NCBI GenBank assembly: GCA_002323325.1
Contig: DCQA01000050.1
Span: 22,053 to 86,052, forward strand
From: Coxiellaceae bacterium UBA1530
GTDB taxonomy: Bacteria > Pseudomonadota > Gammaproteobacteria > Coxiellales > Coxiellaceae
Length of the DNA: 64,000 nt
Direction: 5' to 3'
In this document: one piece after another, positions 52,635-62,519 of the stretch
Layout: each line of letters starts with the position of its first letter
Position numbering within the stretch: position 1 is the first letter of the stretch
Translations under genes and position numbers: made by a program
The notes under the pieces: model-generated
What the model saw: the letters and a program-made list of their open reading frames with translations, nothing else
Database searches by the model: none
What the model was told of the DNA's origin: nothing

Positions 52635-53906
52635 ATGAATAGAAAAGTTTCAGTAGTAGGTTTGGGTTATGTTGGTTTGCCATTAGCAGTTGCTTTTGGT
52701 AAGAAATCTAATGTCATTGCATTTGATATAAAAGCTGACAGAATCAGCGAGCTCAAATCTGGCATTGACAATACTTTAGAGGTAGAAAAGGAAGAACTAA
52801 AAGCTGCTGATCTCACTTTTACAGTAAACCCTAGCGACTTGAAAAAAGCCAACTTTCATATTGTTGCTGTGCCAACCCCAATTGATAATTCGAAACAACC
52901 AGATTTAACTCCGCTGTTAAGAGCATCAGAAACTATTGCTTCTATTTTAAAAATGGGTGATATCGTAGTGTACGAGTCCACAGTCTATCCGGGTGCTACA
53001 GAAGATGATTGTGTTCCTGTTTTAGAGAAAATTTCTGGATTAAAATGTGGAATTGATTTTTTTGTAGGTTACTCACCGGAAAGAATTAACCCTGGTGATA
53101 AAGAGCATAGTTTTTCAAAAATAACTAAAGTTGTTTCCGGGCAAACACCAGAGATTTTGAAAATCGTATCTGATGTCTATTCCTCTGTAGTTGAGGCAGG
53201 TGTTTATGAGGCTAGTTCAATTAAGGTTGCAGAAGCTGCTAAGGTTATTGAAAATTCGCAGCGCGATATCAATATTGCATTTGTGAATGAATTAAAAATC
53301 ATTTTCGATAAAATGGATATTGATATTTATGAAGTATTGGAAGCGGCTAAAACCAAGTGGAATTTTCTTGATTTTAAGCCTGGTTTAGTCGGTGGACATT
53401 GTATTGGCGTGGATCCTTACTATTTAACGCATAAGGCGCAACAGCTAGGCTACCAGCCTGAAGTGATTCTATCAGGTCGTCGAATCAATGACGGCATGGG
53501 AAAGTATATTGCAGAGCAAACTGTTAAGAGGATGATTCAAAATAATATCCATGTTCATGGTTCAAAAGTGGGTATATTAGGCTTTGCATTTAAAGAAAAT
53601 TGTCCTGATGTAAGGAATACAAAAGTTGTAGATATCATTAATGAATTAAAAAGTTATTGTATAGAGCCTATGGTATACGATCCAGTTGCTGATAAGGGTA
53701 ATGCAGGCAACTACTATAATATAAAGCTAAAGGAGTTTAGTGATATTTCTACATGTAAGGTGGTTATTATTGCTGTTGCGCATGATGTATTTAAAAGCAA
53801 GAGTGTTTTAGAAATAATTAATAATTGCCAGGTTGTTGTCGATGTGAAGAATCTATCAAGCGCATTACAAATGCATACTTATACTCCAGTATTAGGTGGA
53901 GCTTAA
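52635..53906 (+). CDS. Nucleotide-sugar 6-dehydrogenase (TviB/WbpO-like)
   Basis: A 423-residue UDP-sugar dehydrogenase that oxidises the C6 hydroxyl to a carboxylate, probably UDP-GlcNAc or UDP-GalNAc to the uronic acid. [10 protein letters not shown] is the Rossmann loop and [12 protein letters not shown] holds the catalytic Cys. The sequence is closer to the TviB/VipA/WbpO group than to UDP-glucose dehydrogenase (Ugd). It lies 20 bases after the epimerase and 4 before rmlA; the uronate made here would be the target of the AsnB-like amidotransferase at the far end. Confidence 0.85.
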   Translation: MNRKVSVVGLGYVGLPLAVAFGKKSNVIAFDIKADRISELKSGIDNTLEVEKEELKAADLTFTVNPSDLKKANFHIVAVPTPIDNSKQPDLTPLLRASETIASILKMGDIVVYESTVYPGATEDDCVPVLEKISGLKCGIDFFVGYSPERINPGDKEHSFSKITKVVSGQTPEILKIVSDVYSSVVEAGVYEASSIKVAEAAKVIENSQRDINIAFVNELKIIFDKMDIDIYEVLEAAKTKWNFLDFKPGLVGGHCIGVDPYYLTHKAQQLGYQPEVILSGRRINDGMGKYIAEQTVKRMIQNNIHVHGSKVGILGFAFKENCPDVRNTKVVDIINELKSYCIEPMVYDPVADKGNAGNYYNIKLKEFSDISTCKVVIIAVAHDVFKSKSVLEIINNCQVVVDVKNLSSALQMHTYTPVLGGA

Positions 53907-53910
53907 CTTA

Positions 53911-54792
53911 ATGAAAGGAATTATTTTAGCGGGTGGAAGTGGCACAAGGCTGTATCCTTTAACCCAGGTGATTAGTAAGCAATTGCTACCTGTTTACGAT
54001 AAACCAATGATTTATTACCCGCTAGCAACGCTAATGCTGGCAGGTATTAAAGATATTTTAATTATCTCAACACCGCGTGACTTGCCGCAATTTCGGTCAC
54101 TACTCAAAGATGGATCCCAATGGGGAATCAGTATTTCTTATGGAGTACAACCCAACCCTGACGGATTGGCGCAAGCTTTTATTATTGGTGAAGAGTTTAT
54201 TGGCAACGACTCAGTGTCGCTTATTTTGGGTGATAATATTTTTCATGGCACAGGTTTTCAGAGTATCTTAATGCGTGCTCGAGATGAGTTAAATGGTGCC
54301 TGTGTGTTTGGTTATTATGTTAATGATCCTGAGCGTTATGGTGTTGTTGAGTTTGATGAGCAAAGTGAAGTAATTGGTGTTGAAGAAAAACCTAAGCAGC
54401 CTAAGTCAAATTATGCGATTACAGGCTTGTATTTTTATAATAATCAAGTGGTCGATATTGCAAAGTCGATTAAACCCTCTTCGCGTGGAGAGCTTGAAAT
54501 TACTGATGTTAATAAAGTTTATTTACAGCAATCAAAACTTAAAGTTGAACTTCTTAATCGTGGTTTTGCATGGCTTGATACAGGAACCCATCAATCACTA
54601 CTGGAAGCTAGTGAATATGTGGCGCTCTTAGAACGTCGTCAAGGTTTAAGAGTGATGTGCCCCGGGGAAATTGCTTGGCGAAAAGGTTTTATCAATGATG
54701 AGCAGTTGGAGTGGTTAGCCAGGAAAACACTTAAGAGTGGTTATGGTCAATACTTAATGAATTTATTAAATAAGATAGCTCTCGAGGTTTAA
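53911..54792 (+). CDS. rmlA: Glucose-1-phosphate thymidylyltransferase
   Basis: RmlA makes dTDP-glucose from dTTP and glucose-1-phosphate. The 293-residue length equals E. coli Rml[12 protein letters not shown] is the nucleotide-binding signature, [10 protein letters not shown] holds the metal-binding Asp, and [10 protein letters not shown] and [10 protein letters not shown] follow. Only rmlA and rmlB of the rhamnose set are present; dTDP-4-keto-6-deoxyglucose is fed to the Fdt/Qdt enzymes. The frame is open five codons earlier (GTG), but ATG 53911 gives the family start. Confidence 0.95.
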   Translation: MKGIILAGGSGTRLYPLTQVISKQLLPVYDKPMIYYPLATLMLAGIKDILIISTPRDLPQFRSLLKDGSQWGISISYGVQPNPDGLAQAFIIGEEFIGNDSVSLILGDNIFHGTGFQSILMRARDELNGACVFGYYVNDPERYGVVEFDEQSEVIGVEEKPKQPKSNYAITGLYFYNNQVVDIAKSIKPSSRGELEITDVNKVYLQQSKLKVELLNRGFAWLDTGTHQSLLEASEYVALLERRQGLRVMCPGEIAWRKGFINDEQLEWLARKTLKSGYGQYLMNLLNKIALEV

Positions 54793-54794
54793 TT

Positions 54795-55805
54795 ATGTCA
54801 TTTCAACCAAAAAATATTTTAGTGACAGGAGCAGCGGGGTTTATTGGTTGTAACTTCGTCCGAATGATATTCAATAAATACATTGATATTCGGATGATTA
54901 GCTACGATAAGCTGACGTACGCGGGGTCTTTGGATAACTTGCATGATGTGATGAATAACTCCCGTCATGTGTTTGTTCAAGGTGATATTTGTAACCGTCA
55001 ACTAGTTGGTAAAACTTTAAGAGAGCATGCCATTGACACCATTGTGCATTTTGCAGCAGAAAGCCATGTTGATAATTCCATTGCAGGTCCGGAAGTGTTT
55101 TTTCAAACCAATGTTATGGGTACATTGTCACTTATCGATGAAGCGAGAAAATACTGGCAAGATGAAATGGGATGGGACGAGAAGCAATGCCGTTTTCATC
55201 ATGTATCTACTGATGAAGTGTATGGTACCCTTAGCAAGGATGATCCTGCCTTTACCGAAGAAACACCTTACGCCCCTAATTCACCATATTCGGCATCCAA
55301 GGCAGCATCTGATCATATTGTCAGAAGCTATTTTCATACTTATAAACTGCCTATGACTATGTCAAACTGCTCTAATAACTATGGTCCTTATCAGCACCAG
55401 GAAAAATTGATCCCTGTGATTATGCAGGCCTGTATAGATCAAAATCCTATTCCAATTTATGGGGATGGGAGTAATATTCGAGATTGGTTGCATGTTGATG
55501 ATCACTGTAATGCGGTTGATCTTATTGTTCGTCAAGGAAAGATAGGCGAAACTTATAACATTGGTGGTGATAACGAACTATCTAATTTGGAACTTGCAAA
55601 GAAAATTTGCCAGCAAATGGATGATGTTAATTCTGAAAATAAGCCACATGAGACACTAATAAATTTCGTTGAAGATCGCAAAGGCCATGATTGGCGTTAC
55701 GCAATTGATACTAGCAAGATCTGTAAAGAGCTAGGCTGGAAGCCAGCTCAAGACTTTAAAGCCTTGCTTAAAAATACGGTAGAGTTTTCATTGGAGGTAG
55801 TTTAG
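54795..55805 (+). CDS. rmlB: dTDP-glucose 4,6-dehydratase
   Basis: RmlB converts dTDP-glucose to dTDP-4-keto-6-deoxyglucose. The 336-residue extended SDR has GAAGFIGCNFVR, the catalytic Thr-Asp-Glu in HHVSTDEVYG, and Tyr-x-x-x-Lys in YSASKAASDH. It starts two bases after rmlA and ends directly at the fdtA-like start, so the three are one transcript. Confidence 0.95.
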   Translation: MSFQPKNILVTGAAGFIGCNFVRMIFNKYIDIRMISYDKLTYAGSLDNLHDVMNNSRHVFVQGDICNRQLVGKTLREHAIDTIVHFAAESHVDNSIAGPEVFFQTNVMGTLSLIDEARKYWQDEMGWDEKQCRFHHVSTDEVYGTLSKDDPAFTEETPYAPNSPYSASKAASDHIVRSYFHTYKLPMTMSNCSNNYGPYQHQEKLIPVIMQACIDQNPIPIYGDGSNIRDWLHVDDHCNAVDLIVRQGKIGETYNIGGDNELSNLELAKKICQQMDDVNSENKPHETLINFVEDRKGHDWRYAIDTSKICKELGWKPAQDFKALLKNTVEFSLEVV

Positions 55806-56201
55806 GTGAAGATCAAATGGCTTGACCTATATAATAAGTCAGATAACCGTGGTAACTTGGTTGTCGCCGAAGCTCAAAAAAATATCCCATTCAACATTAA
55901 TAGAGTTTACTGCTTGTATAATCTTAATGAAGAGCCTCGAGGCTTCCATGCTCATAAAGATCTTCAACAAGTAGTCGTGTGCTTATCTGGAAGTTGCAAG
56001 TTTCTATTAGATAATGGTCAAGAAAAAGAAACTATAGACCTAAATCCTGATGCTTCAGGTCTTTTTGTTGATAAAATGATATGGCGTGAAATGTTTAGTT
56101 TCTCATCCGATTGTGTTCTGATGGTATTGGCTTCAGAGCATTATGATGAAAATGATTATATTCGTAATTATGATGATTTTTTAATAAGTTCATCAGGTTA
56201 A
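55806..56201 (+). CDS. dTDP-4-keto-6-deoxyhexose 3,4-ketoisomerase (FdtA/QdtA-like)
   Basis: A 131-residue cupin of the WxcM/FdtA type, which moves the keto group from C4 to C3 of dTDP-4-keto-6-deoxyglucose. The conserved GFHAHKDLQQVV segment has the active-site histidines. The start is GTG with GGAGG about eight bases ahead. It lies between rmlB and an FdtC-like acetyltransferase. Whether the product has the galacto (FdtA) or gluco (QdtA) form cannot be told from sequence. Confidence 0.88.
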   Translation: MKIKWLDLYNKSDNRGNLVVAEAQKNIPFNINRVYCLYNLNEEPRGFHAHKDLQQVVVCLSGSCKFLLDNGQEKETIDLNPDASGLFVDKMIWREMFSFSSDCVLMVLASEHYDENDYIRNYDDFLISSSG

Positions 56202-56219
56202 TGTAAGTAGGACTTCACA

Positions 56220-56675
56220 ATGATTCATTCTTTAGCCGATGTGCAGACTAACTCTATTGGCGTGGGGACAGACATATGGCAATTTGTTGTTATATTAGGT
56301 AATGCGAGAATAGGTAGTGACTGTAACATTTGCTCACATTGCTTGATTGAGAATAATGTCATTATTGGTGATCGTGTCACTATAAAGTCTGGCGTACAAG
56401 TTTGGGACGGGGTTGTAATTGAGAGTGATGTTTTTATAGGTCCTAACGTTACTTTTACGAATGACTGTTATCCAAGATCGAAACAATATATCGAGAAATA
56501 TCCGCGGACCTTAATTAAGTCGAGAGCTTCAATTGGAGCTAACGCAACAATATTGCCAGGGATTACGATCGGTGATAATGCAATGATCGGAGCGGGTTCG
56601 GTTGTGACTAAAGATATCCCTAGTGAGGAGCTATGGGTGGGAAACCCAGCTAGGTTTATTAGGAAGATTCAATGA
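56220..56675 (+). CDS. Sugar N-acetyltransferase, left-handed beta-helix (FdtC/QdtC-like)
   Basis: A 151-residue protein made of hexapeptide repeats (isoleucine-glycine patterns such as [49 protein letters not shown]), the left-handed beta-helix acetyltransferase fold. With the FdtA-type isomerase and the FdtB-type aminotransferase it would acetylate the 3-amino group of dTDP-3-amino-3,6-dideoxyhexose. It overlaps the aminotransferase start by four bases. Confidence 0.88.
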   Translation: MIHSLADVQTNSIGVGTDIWQFVVILGNARIGSDCNICSHCLIENNVIIGDRVTIKSGVQVWDGVVIESDVFIGPNVTFTNDCYPRSKQYIEKYPRTLIKSRASIGANATILPGITIGDNAMIGAGSVVTKDIPSEELWVGNPARFIRKIQ

Positions 56676-57784
56676 TGAAATTTCTTGATTTAAAGGCAGG
56701 CTTCGATGAACTTAGGGCTGAATTTGATGAGGCTTATAATCGTGTCATGGATTCAGGTTGGTATATTCGAGGCGCTGAGTGCGAAACCTTCGAAATGGAG
56801 TTTTCAGCATATTGTGAAACCAACTATTCAGTAGGTGTTGGCAACGGCTTAGAAGCATTAGAGCTTTTATTGCGCGCATATGGTATTGGTGTGGGGGACG
56901 AAGTGATTGTTCCATCTAATACATATATTGCTACATGGTTAGCTGTGAGTAATGTGGGTGCAAAGGTTATTCCTGTTGAGCCCGATATTAGAACATATAA
57001 TATAGATCCTCAGTTAATAGAAGCTGCAATTACTCCCAATACAAAAGTTATTATTCCTGTTCACTTGTATGGTCAGCCCTGTGATATGGATCCAATAACA
57101 GAAATTGCTAATAAACATCATTTAATCGTTATCGAAGATGCAGCGCAAGCCCAAGGAGCCCTCTATAAAAAAAGTAAAGTTGGTAGTCTAGGACATGCAG
57201 CAGCTTTTAGCTTTTTTCCAGGTAAAAATTTAGGTGCTTTTGGTGATGCAGGAGCCATTACTACTAATGATAAAGTAATCGCAGAAAAGGTAAGGGTCAT
57301 TGCGAATTATGGATCTTATAAAAAATATTATAATGATGTCAAAGGAGTAAATTCGAGATTAGATGAATTGCAGGCAGCTTTCTTAACGGTGAAGTTAAGG
57401 TACCTTGATGAGTGGAATCATAGAAGGAAAGTAATCGCATCTCATTATCTAGAAGCATTAAAAGTATCTTCTTTTGTTTTGCCATATGTTTCAGTACATT
57501 CGGATCCCGTGTGGCACCAATTTGTGATTAGAGCCCAAAATCGGGAGAGTATTCAGCAGTATTTAAACGAACAAGGTGTATCAACAATGATACACTACCC
57601 AGTTCCACCACATAAACAAGAAGCGTACGATATTATGAACGATGAAAAATTACCGGTTTCTGAAAAAATTCATCAAGAAGTTCTAAGTTTGCCAATTGGC
57701 CCGCATTTTTCGTTTAAAGAGCAAGAAAAAGTCACTTCTTCATTAATAGACTGTTCTATAACACAAGAGACATCAGGGATTTAA
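56672..57784 (+). CDS. dTDP-3-amino-3,6-dideoxyhexose transaminase (FdtB/QdtB-like)
   Basis: A 370-residue DegT/DnrJ/EryC1-family aminotransferase. It has the PLP lysine in [24 protein letters not shown], and the N-terminal DSGWYIRG typical of FdtB-like enzymes; it adds the amino group at C3 of the keto sugar. It overlaps the acetyltransferase gene and is followed two bases later by the flippase. Together RmlA, RmlB, FdtA, FdtB and FdtC make dTDP-Fuc3NAc or dTDP-Qui3NAc. Confidence 0.88.
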   Translation: MMKFLDLKAGFDELRAEFDEAYNRVMDSGWYIRGAECETFEMEFSAYCETNYSVGVGNGLEALELLLRAYGIGVGDEVIVPSNTYIATWLAVSNVGAKVIPVEPDIRTYNIDPQLIEAAITPNTKVIIPVHLYGQPCDMDPITEIANKHHLIVIEDAAQAQGALYKKSKVGSLGHAAAFSFFPGKNLGAFGDAGAITTNDKVIAEKVRVIANYGSYKKYYNDVKGVNSRLDELQAAFLTVKLRYLDEWNHRRKVIASHYLEALKVSSFVLPYVSVHSDPVWHQFVIRAQNRESIQQYLNEQGVSTMIHYPVPPHKQEAYDIMNDEKLPVSEKIHQEVLSLPIGPHFSFKEQEKVTSSLIDCSITQETSGI

Positions 57785-57786
57785 CT

Positions 57787-59073
57787 TTGAGGGCTGTGAA
57801 CGAAACTAAATCGATAACGCAGACCAATGATATAAGCTTTTGGAAGACATTTTCGTGGTCTTCTTTTGCGATATTCATTAAGATGCTCAGTTCTTTCGTG
57901 GTTGCTAAAATTATCGCGATTTATGCAGGGGCAGCTACTTTTGGGCTTTTTGGTCAATTTATATCTTTTGTATCACTGGTGCAATTGGCGAGTGGTGCAG
58001 TACTGGTAAGTGGTGTATCTAAATATACCTCTCAGTATATTGAAGACAAGTACTCAAGAGGAATAATTTCATCAACATCACTAACATTTTCTTTAATATC
58101 ATCAATAGTTTTTGGCACACTTATTTGCATTTTTTCGGCGCAACTTTCGTTATTAATTTTTCATCAAAGTGATTTTTTTTGGGTTTTTATTTTTTTTGGG
58201 TTGTTTTTATTTTCTAGTTCACTAAATAGCATAATACAAGCGATTTTCACTGGCCTTAACCAAATTAAATCCTACGTAGTGGTTATTATTGCTGGTGCAA
58301 TATTATCGGTTATTATGATTGGTGCGATAACATACTTTTATCATACGATTGGTGCACTTATTGGGTATGTTGCGACACAGTTGCTGGTCTTTTTTATAGC
58401 TATATGCGTGTTTGCAAAAAACCCTGTTGCATCAATCAACGTTAGTTGTAAAATAGATAAAAAATACCTGATTAAACTAATAAAATTTTCATCCATGTCC
58501 GTAGTTTCTATTGTAACTCTTCCATTGGCGCAAATGTATCTTAGAAGCTATGTGGTTAGCCATAGTACCTGGGCCGATGCTGGGTACTGGCAAGGTATGT
58601 TGAAAATTTCTGATGCTTATTTATTAATGTTTACTACAGCAATTTCCACGTATGTGTTACCTAAGTTTTCAAGAGCAAAAAATAAATCAGAGTTAGTACA
58701 GGATATCTTTTTCGTATTAAAAAGGTTCATTCCTATGGTGTCATTAATAGCCTTAATCATTTACTTTCTTCGTGGGCCGGTGATTCTTATTTTATTTACA
58801 AAACAGTTTCTGGTGATGAAAAAATTATTTGCCTATCAATTAATGGGGGATTTGGTGAAAGTCATAAGCTGGGTGATTGTTAACGCATTGATCGCTAGAG
58901 CGAAGATTAAATTTTTTACATGCTTAGAAGTGTTTATAGTTTTGACCTATGTTATTTTGTCTATTATTTTTTACAACATACATGGACTAGTAGGTTTGAC
59001 TCAAGCCTTTTTTATCGTATATCTTTTCTACCTAATGCTTGCCGTTATAGCCTTTAAGAAAATGGATTTTTAA
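57787..59073 (+). CDS. wzx: O-antigen/polysaccharide flippase, Wzx-like
   Basis: A 428-residue protein with 12 or more predicted membrane helices and the low sequence conservation of Wzx flippases, which move undecaprenyl-linked repeat units across the inner membrane. It starts with TTG, with AGGGA seven bases ahead, two bases after the previous stop. The place in the operon (after sugar synthesis, before glycosyltransferases) supports Wzx rather than a general transporter. Confidence 0.82.
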   Translation: MRAVNETKSITQTNDISFWKTFSWSSFAIFIKMLSSFVVAKIIAIYAGAATFGLFGQFISFVSLVQLASGAVLVSGVSKYTSQYIEDKYSRGIISSTSLTFSLISSIVFGTLICIFSAQLSLLIFHQSDFFWVFIFFGLFLFSSSLNSIIQAIFTGLNQIKSYVVVIIAGAILSVIMIGAITYFYHTIGALIGYVATQLLVFFIAICVFAKNPVASINVSCKIDKKYLIKLIKFSSMSVVSIVTLPLAQMYLRSYVVSHSTWADAGYWQGMLKISDAYLLMFTTAISTYVLPKFSRAKNKSELVQDIFFVLKRFIPMVSLIALIIYFLRGPVILILFTKQFLVMKKLFAYQLMGDLVKVISWVIVNALIARAKIKFFTCLEVFIVLTYVILSIIFYNIHGLVGLTQAFFIVYLFYLMLAVIAFKKMDF

Positions 59074-59075
59074 TC

Positions 59076-60002
59076 ATGGAAAAAATAGTTCAACGAGTAA
59101 GGTCAACTACTAATAGCGAGGCGTTGGTAAGTGTTGCAATAATAACCTACAATCAGAAAGAGTTTCTAAGAGATTGTATCGAATCAGTTTTGAATCAAAT
59201 TTATCAAAATTATGAAATCATTGTGTCTGATGATGGCTCAACTGATGGCACACATGAGATGCTTGTCGAGTATGAAAAAAAATATCCCGGAAAATTTAAT
59301 TTAGTGCTCTCTACCCATAATAGGGGGATAACGAAAAATCATAATGCCGCACTTAGTCAATGTAATGGTGCTTTTATTGCTTGGATTGGCGGTGATGATA
59401 TTATGCTACCAGAAAAGCTTTTAGATCAAGTGGAGTATATGAATAAACATGATGACTGTATGATCTGCTATCATGATCTTGAGGTTTTTGATTCAGCTTC
59501 GAATAAAAAACTATATCTATTTAGTGAAAAAAATAAACCTAGAACAGGTACCGTTGAAACGATTATATCAAATGGATGCTTCAATGGTGCATCTAGTACA
59601 ATGACAAGGAATAATAGGGAGGTTCTCTTTGATGCGAGATTGCCTGTAGCCTCTGATTGGCTTTTTTGGGTTGAGCTCTTGGTTGACGGTGGTCGGATTG
59701 GTTACATCAATAAAACTCTAGGTCGTTACAGAAGGCATGATAACAATATTACTTCCGCGGATCGTGGGGAAAACAATGCCGGCATAGTTGATCACTTTTT
59801 GAGTTGCTCGATAATATCAGTTAAGTACCCACAACATATGAAGAAGGTATTGAAAAGCTATTCTAGGTTATATCTGGCGCTTAGACATATCCCTGGCAAT
59901 TATTTCAATGCAATTTTTTTGAGTCTAAGGAGTTTTCCAAGTTTTAGAGTATTATTTGTTTTATGTCTTTACTTATTGACATTTGGTTCAATAAAACCCT
60001 AG
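59076..60002 (+). CDS. Glycosyltransferase family 2
   Basis: A 308-residue GT-A enzyme. The N-terminal domain has VAIITYNQKEFLRDCIESVL, the nucleotide-binding SDDGSTDGT and the metal-binding GGDDIMLP. A C-terminal hydrophobic stretch suggests membrane association. It would add one sugar of the repeat unit; the acceptor and donor are unknown. It starts two bases after the flippase gene stop. Confidence 0.85.
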   Translation: MEKIVQRVRSTTNSEALVSVAIITYNQKEFLRDCIESVLNQIYQNYEIIVSDDGSTDGTHEMLVEYEKKYPGKFNLVLSTHNRGITKNHNAALSQCNGAFIAWIGGDDIMLPEKLLDQVEYMNKHDDCMICYHDLEVFDSASNKKLYLFSEKNKPRTGTVETIISNGCFNGASSTMTRNNREVLFDARLPVASDWLFWVELLVDGGRIGYINKTLGRYRRHDNNITSADRGENNAGIVDHFLSCSIISVKYPQHMKKVLKSYSRLYLALRHIPGNYFNAIFLSLRSFPSFRVLFVLCLYLLTFGSIKP

Positions 60003-60084
60003 TTGATTTCTTTGTTTGACGAAGATATTGCTTAAAGAAATTGCATGTCTTAATCCTGAATTTCCATAATATAGGTATCATTAA

Positions 60085-61407
60085 ATGTCTAATTCATCAT
60101 TGAATTTGAGGCGTTCTAGCTTTCATTTCGATAACCTTTTACTGAACAAAAAAACCTGTCACTACCTTTCTATGCGCATTGTCAACAGAATGAAGGAGTT
60201 TTTTTACTTTTTTATATTTTTTCTGTTTTACTATGGTGTCAAGTTTGCCTCAGGATTTGGTTTTCTCTACTTGCTGTATGCCATTCCATTTTTGGTAGGA
60301 TCCATTCAAATAACTGTTGGTAAGCTGATGCTAGGAATCAGATTCATTTTTCTCTTCTTGTTCTTAATGTGTTCATTAATATTAACTATGTTGTTAAACG
60401 GATTTTATGAGCCTGTTTCGCTGCTAATAATGTTTAAAATTATTTTTAATATATCTTCTTGTTTGGGTTTTTACGTGCTTGCATTCTCTAGATATTCAGT
60501 TTCAGAAGGCTTTTATAGGCTTTTATTATGGTTGGCTGCAGCTGCTATAATTCAATCTCTTTTTGTTTTTTTGAGCCTTTATTGTCATTGGTATAACAGT
60601 AATATTTGGATTGTTATTAAACATCTTGGTAATATTAGAATAGATAATGGTGTCAGGGCATTTGGCTTTTCAAACGCCGGTGGGGATGGTCTAAGCTACA
60701 AAATGTTGATAGGCTTTCTTTCGCTTTTGTACATAGGATGGATATCTAGAATTACGTTCATAAATATACTTTTCTTTATTATAAGTTTTAGTTTAGTTTT
60801 CTTTTCATTTTTTTTCGTAGCAAGGACAGGATTAGTTATTTCTGTTTTTATCTCAGGTGTATATTTCACTTTATCTTTGATATATATGCCGAAAAAAACA
60901 TTTCTTTACATCTCATTCCTCTGTTTAATAGGCGTATATTTATATTGTTGTGGAAGTGATTATATCAGTTCACAGACATACAAATGGTCAATGGAATTTT
61001 TCTTTAAAGGTACAGGTACTTCTTCTATAGAGACTTTAGAATCGATGATGATTCTACCCACAAAAATTTCAACTTATATTTATGGTGATGGCCATCTCTC
61101 TAATGGTGTTTCTAACTATATGAGTATCGATATTGGTTATCTTAGATTGATATATTTTTCAGGAGTTGTTCCTGTTCTAATGGTTCTCCTATATATCTTT
61201 GATTTATACCGTAGACTTTGTTATCGCTTAGACGATAGATCGCAAAGTGTGCTTTTGCTCGCGATCTTTTCGTTGGTCATAATCTTTAATCTGAAAACTC
61301 TTTTCTTTGATGGTGGTTTAATTGTTAAGATTCTTACATTATTATATTGCATAATAATTTCTCCTTATAATTCCACACTACTCAAAGTAAACAAAGAAAA
61401 TGTATAA
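60085..61407 (+). CDS. wzy: O-antigen polymerase, Wzy-like
   Basis: A 440-residue hydrophobic protein with about 11-12 membrane helices and a larger periplasmic loop around residues 300-350, typical of Wzy. Sequence similarity among Wzy proteins is low, so this rests on topology and context with Wzx and Wzz. The A+T content is very high, as is often the case for polymerase genes. Its last eight bases overlap the next glycosyltransferase gene. The frame has another ATG about 33 codons in. Confidence 0.75.
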   Translation: MSNSSLNLRRSSFHFDNLLLNKKTCHYLSMRIVNRMKEFFYFFIFFLFYYGVKFASGFGFLYLLYAIPFLVGSIQITVGKLMLGIRFIFLFLFLMCSLILTMLLNGFYEPVSLLIMFKIIFNISSCLGFYVLAFSRYSVSEGFYRLLLWLAAAAIIQSLFVFLSLYCHWYNSNIWIVIKHLGNIRIDNGVRAFGFSNAGGDGLSYKMLIGFLSLLYIGWISRITFINILFFIISFSLVFFSFFFVARTGLVISVFISGVYFTLSLIYMPKKTFLYISFLCLIGVYLYCCGSDYISSQTYKWSMEFFFKGTGTSSIETLESMMILPTKISTYIYGDGHLSNGVSNYMSIDIGYLRLIYFSGVVPVLMVLLYIFDLYRRLCYRLDDRSQSVLLLAIFSLVIIFNLKTLFFDGGLIVKILTLLYCIIISPYNSTLLKVNKENV

Positions 61408-62518
61408 AGTACTTCATGTAATTGGATCATTAAACCTCGGTGGTGCTGAAACTATGTTGTTTAAGCTTCTTTCATTTAGTAACTGTGATGCAAAAAATAT
61501 TGCAGTTGTATCATTGCTCCCAGCCGGATATTATTCATCTATGATAGAGTCTTTAGGCATTAAGATTCTACATCTTGATATAAAAAAAAAACCAATTTTA
61601 TCAGTAATTCGTTATATTAAGTTTTCCCGTAATTTCTGCCCTGAGATTACTCAATCGTGGATGTATCATGCGAATGTCTTTGCAGTTCTATTTAAGCTGC
61701 CAGCTAGGACTTCAAAGATTGTCTTTAATGTTCGAAAAAGTCTTACTAATATAAAAAGTAATAAAATATTTACGAGATTTTTAATCCACATCAACGCTCG
61801 TTTAAGTAATTTTTCTGATGCTGTTGTTAATAATTCCAGACAATCCCAAGTTCAGCATAATAAGCTAGGTTTTAAGGCGGTCAAAGATATATGGATTCCT
61901 AATGGGTTCGATGATAAAACTTTCTTCCCTAGGTCGGATCGTAAGGAGATTTTAAAGAAGTTAAACATTCCTAATTCATCGAAAGTCTGTGGAATGTTTG
62001 CTCGCTATCATCACATGAAAAACCAGAAGGGTTTTATTAAGGTTGCCTCAATTCTGAATCAACAGTCAGATCATAATTGGTTTTTTATTTTGGCTGGAAC
62101 AGATTGCGATAATACTAACCTAGAATTAACTACTCTCATCAATCAATATGGCATGGCGGATAAATTTAAATTGCTTGGCCCGATAAAAACCTATAAGTAT
62201 TACTCGGCATTAGATGTTTATCTTTCTACCTCAATTGAGGAGGGCTTTCCCAATGTTGTAGGGGAGGCTATGTTTTCCGGTATAACGCCAGTCGTTACAA
62301 ATGTAGGCGGCTGTCAATCGCTAGTGAGTCATTATGGTATTGTTGAAGAAAGTGAGGATTACTATAGTTTAGCTAAATCTTGTGATGAGACATTATCTCT
62401 ACCAGCACATAAGAAACAGGAAATGGTGAGTTATGTTGTAGAAAAATACTCTATAAGTAAAATATATGATGACTATCAAGACTTATATCGACAGTTGATT
62501 GTTAAGGGGAGTCTTTGA
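61400..62518 (+). CDS. Glycosyltransferase family 4 (GT-B fold)
   Basis: A 372-residue glycosyltransferase with an N-terminal HVIGSLNLGGAETMLFKLL motif, typical of GT4, and a C-terminal Rossmann-like part with the donor-binding STSIEEGFPNVVGEAMFSG motif (E-x7-E). It would add a sugar of the repeat unit in the cytoplasm. It is flanked by the polymerase (eight-base overlap) and the amidotransferase, two bases before its ATG. Confidence 0.88.
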   Translation: MYKVLHVIGSLNLGGAETMLFKLLSFSNCDAKNIAVVSLLPAGYYSSMIESLGIKILHLDIKKKPILSVIRYIKFSRNFCPEITQSWMYHANVFAVLFKLPARTSKIVFNVRKSLTNIKSNKIFTRFLIHINARLSNFSDAVVNNSRQSQVQHNKLGFKAVKDIWIPNGFDDKTFFPRSDRKEILKKLNIPNSSKVCGMFARYHHMKNQKGFIKVASILNQQSDHNWFFILAGTDCDNTNLELTTLINQYGMADKFKLLGPIKTYKYYSALDVYLSTSIEEGFPNVVGEAMFSGITPVVTNVGGCQSLVSHYGIVEESEDYYSLAKSCDETLSLPAHKKQEMVSYVVEKYSISKIYDDYQDLYRQLIVKGSL

Positions 62519-62519
62519 T